Assembly: GCA_000435195.1 (NCBI GenBank)
Contig: FR880303.1
Coordinates: forward strand, 1 to 5,455
DNA: 5,455 bases
From: Clostridium sp. CAG:169
Lineage (GTDB): Bacteria; Bacillota; Clostridia; Oscillospirales; Ruminococcaceae
Direction of reading: 5' to 3'
The notes beneath the pieces are model-generated. The model was not told the origin of the DNA, searched no databases, and saw nothing but the letters and a program-made list of their open reading frames with translations. How positions within the stretch are numbered: the first letter of the stretch is position 1; each line of letters opens with the position of its first letter. Position numbers and translations under genes: made by a program. Shown in pieces: positions 5,395 through 5,455 of this stretch.

Positions 5395-5455
5395 ATGAAA
5401 AAAATTCTGAGTATGGTGCTTGCGGCGGTTATGTGCGCAACCATGATGGTCGGCT
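5395..5455 (+). CDS. Exported protein, probably lipoprotein or solute-binding protein (N-terminus only)
   Basis: Only the first 20 codons are in the window. They read MKKILSMVLAAVMCATMMVG: two lysines followed by a hydrophobic stretch, the start of a secretion signal. GAGGAG at 5382-5387 lies seven bases before the ATG. The last base of the window is a T that opens codon 21, which would allow a Cys after MVG and so a lipobox, but this cannot be seen. Clostridial ABC-transporter solute-binding lipoproteins often begin this way. Its place 89 bp after the corrinoid protein gene, same strand, suggests it might import the methylated substrate of the operon. That is inference from position only. 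Confidence 0.65.
   Translation, partial: MKKILSMVLAAVMCATMMVG

Overview
The window looks like Clostridia-type Firmicutes chromosome. The grounds are strong GGAGG-type ribosome sites, a tightly packed operon of moderate GC beside an AT-rich leader, an IS3/IS150-type element, and genes for anaerobic corrinoid-dependent methyl transfer. This is inference from style and gene content; no ribosomal or other marker gene is present, so I cannot name a genus.

Layout. Positions 1-380 are the 3' end of an IS3-family insertion sequence. It carries the last part of a DDE transposase, broken by a 23-bp near-perfect tandem duplication, and the right terminal repeat ending at about 380. Positions 381-1005 hold no convincing gene. 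They contain two abutting palindromes (667-698), an inverted repeat (866-892) and TATAAT-like boxes (928-942) ahead of the operon. Positions 1006-5305 are a four-gene operon on the + strand. It encodes an MtaA/CmuA-type (uroporphyrinogen-decarboxylase-fold) methyltransferase, a ferredoxin-ASKHA reductive activator of corrinoid proteins (RACE), a second and more compact MtaA/CmuA-type protein, and a two-domain B12-binding corrinoid protein. A terminator-like hairpin (5316-5370) follows, then the first 20 codons of an exported protein, probably a lipoprotein or solute-binding protein, which runs off the window.

How the genes fit together. The corrinoid protein would carry the methyl group on cobalt. 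The two zinc-type MtaA-like proteins would move methyl groups onto or off it. The RACE protein would rescue the corrinoid when it is oxidised to inactive Co(II). No MttB-, MtaB- or MtrH-type methyltransferase is in the window, so the methyl donor and acceptor are unknown. One of the two MtaA-like proteins may act on the substrate, or the partner enzyme may lie outside. The arrangement of two divergent MtaA-like genes, one activator and one corrinoid protein is the most interesting part of the window.
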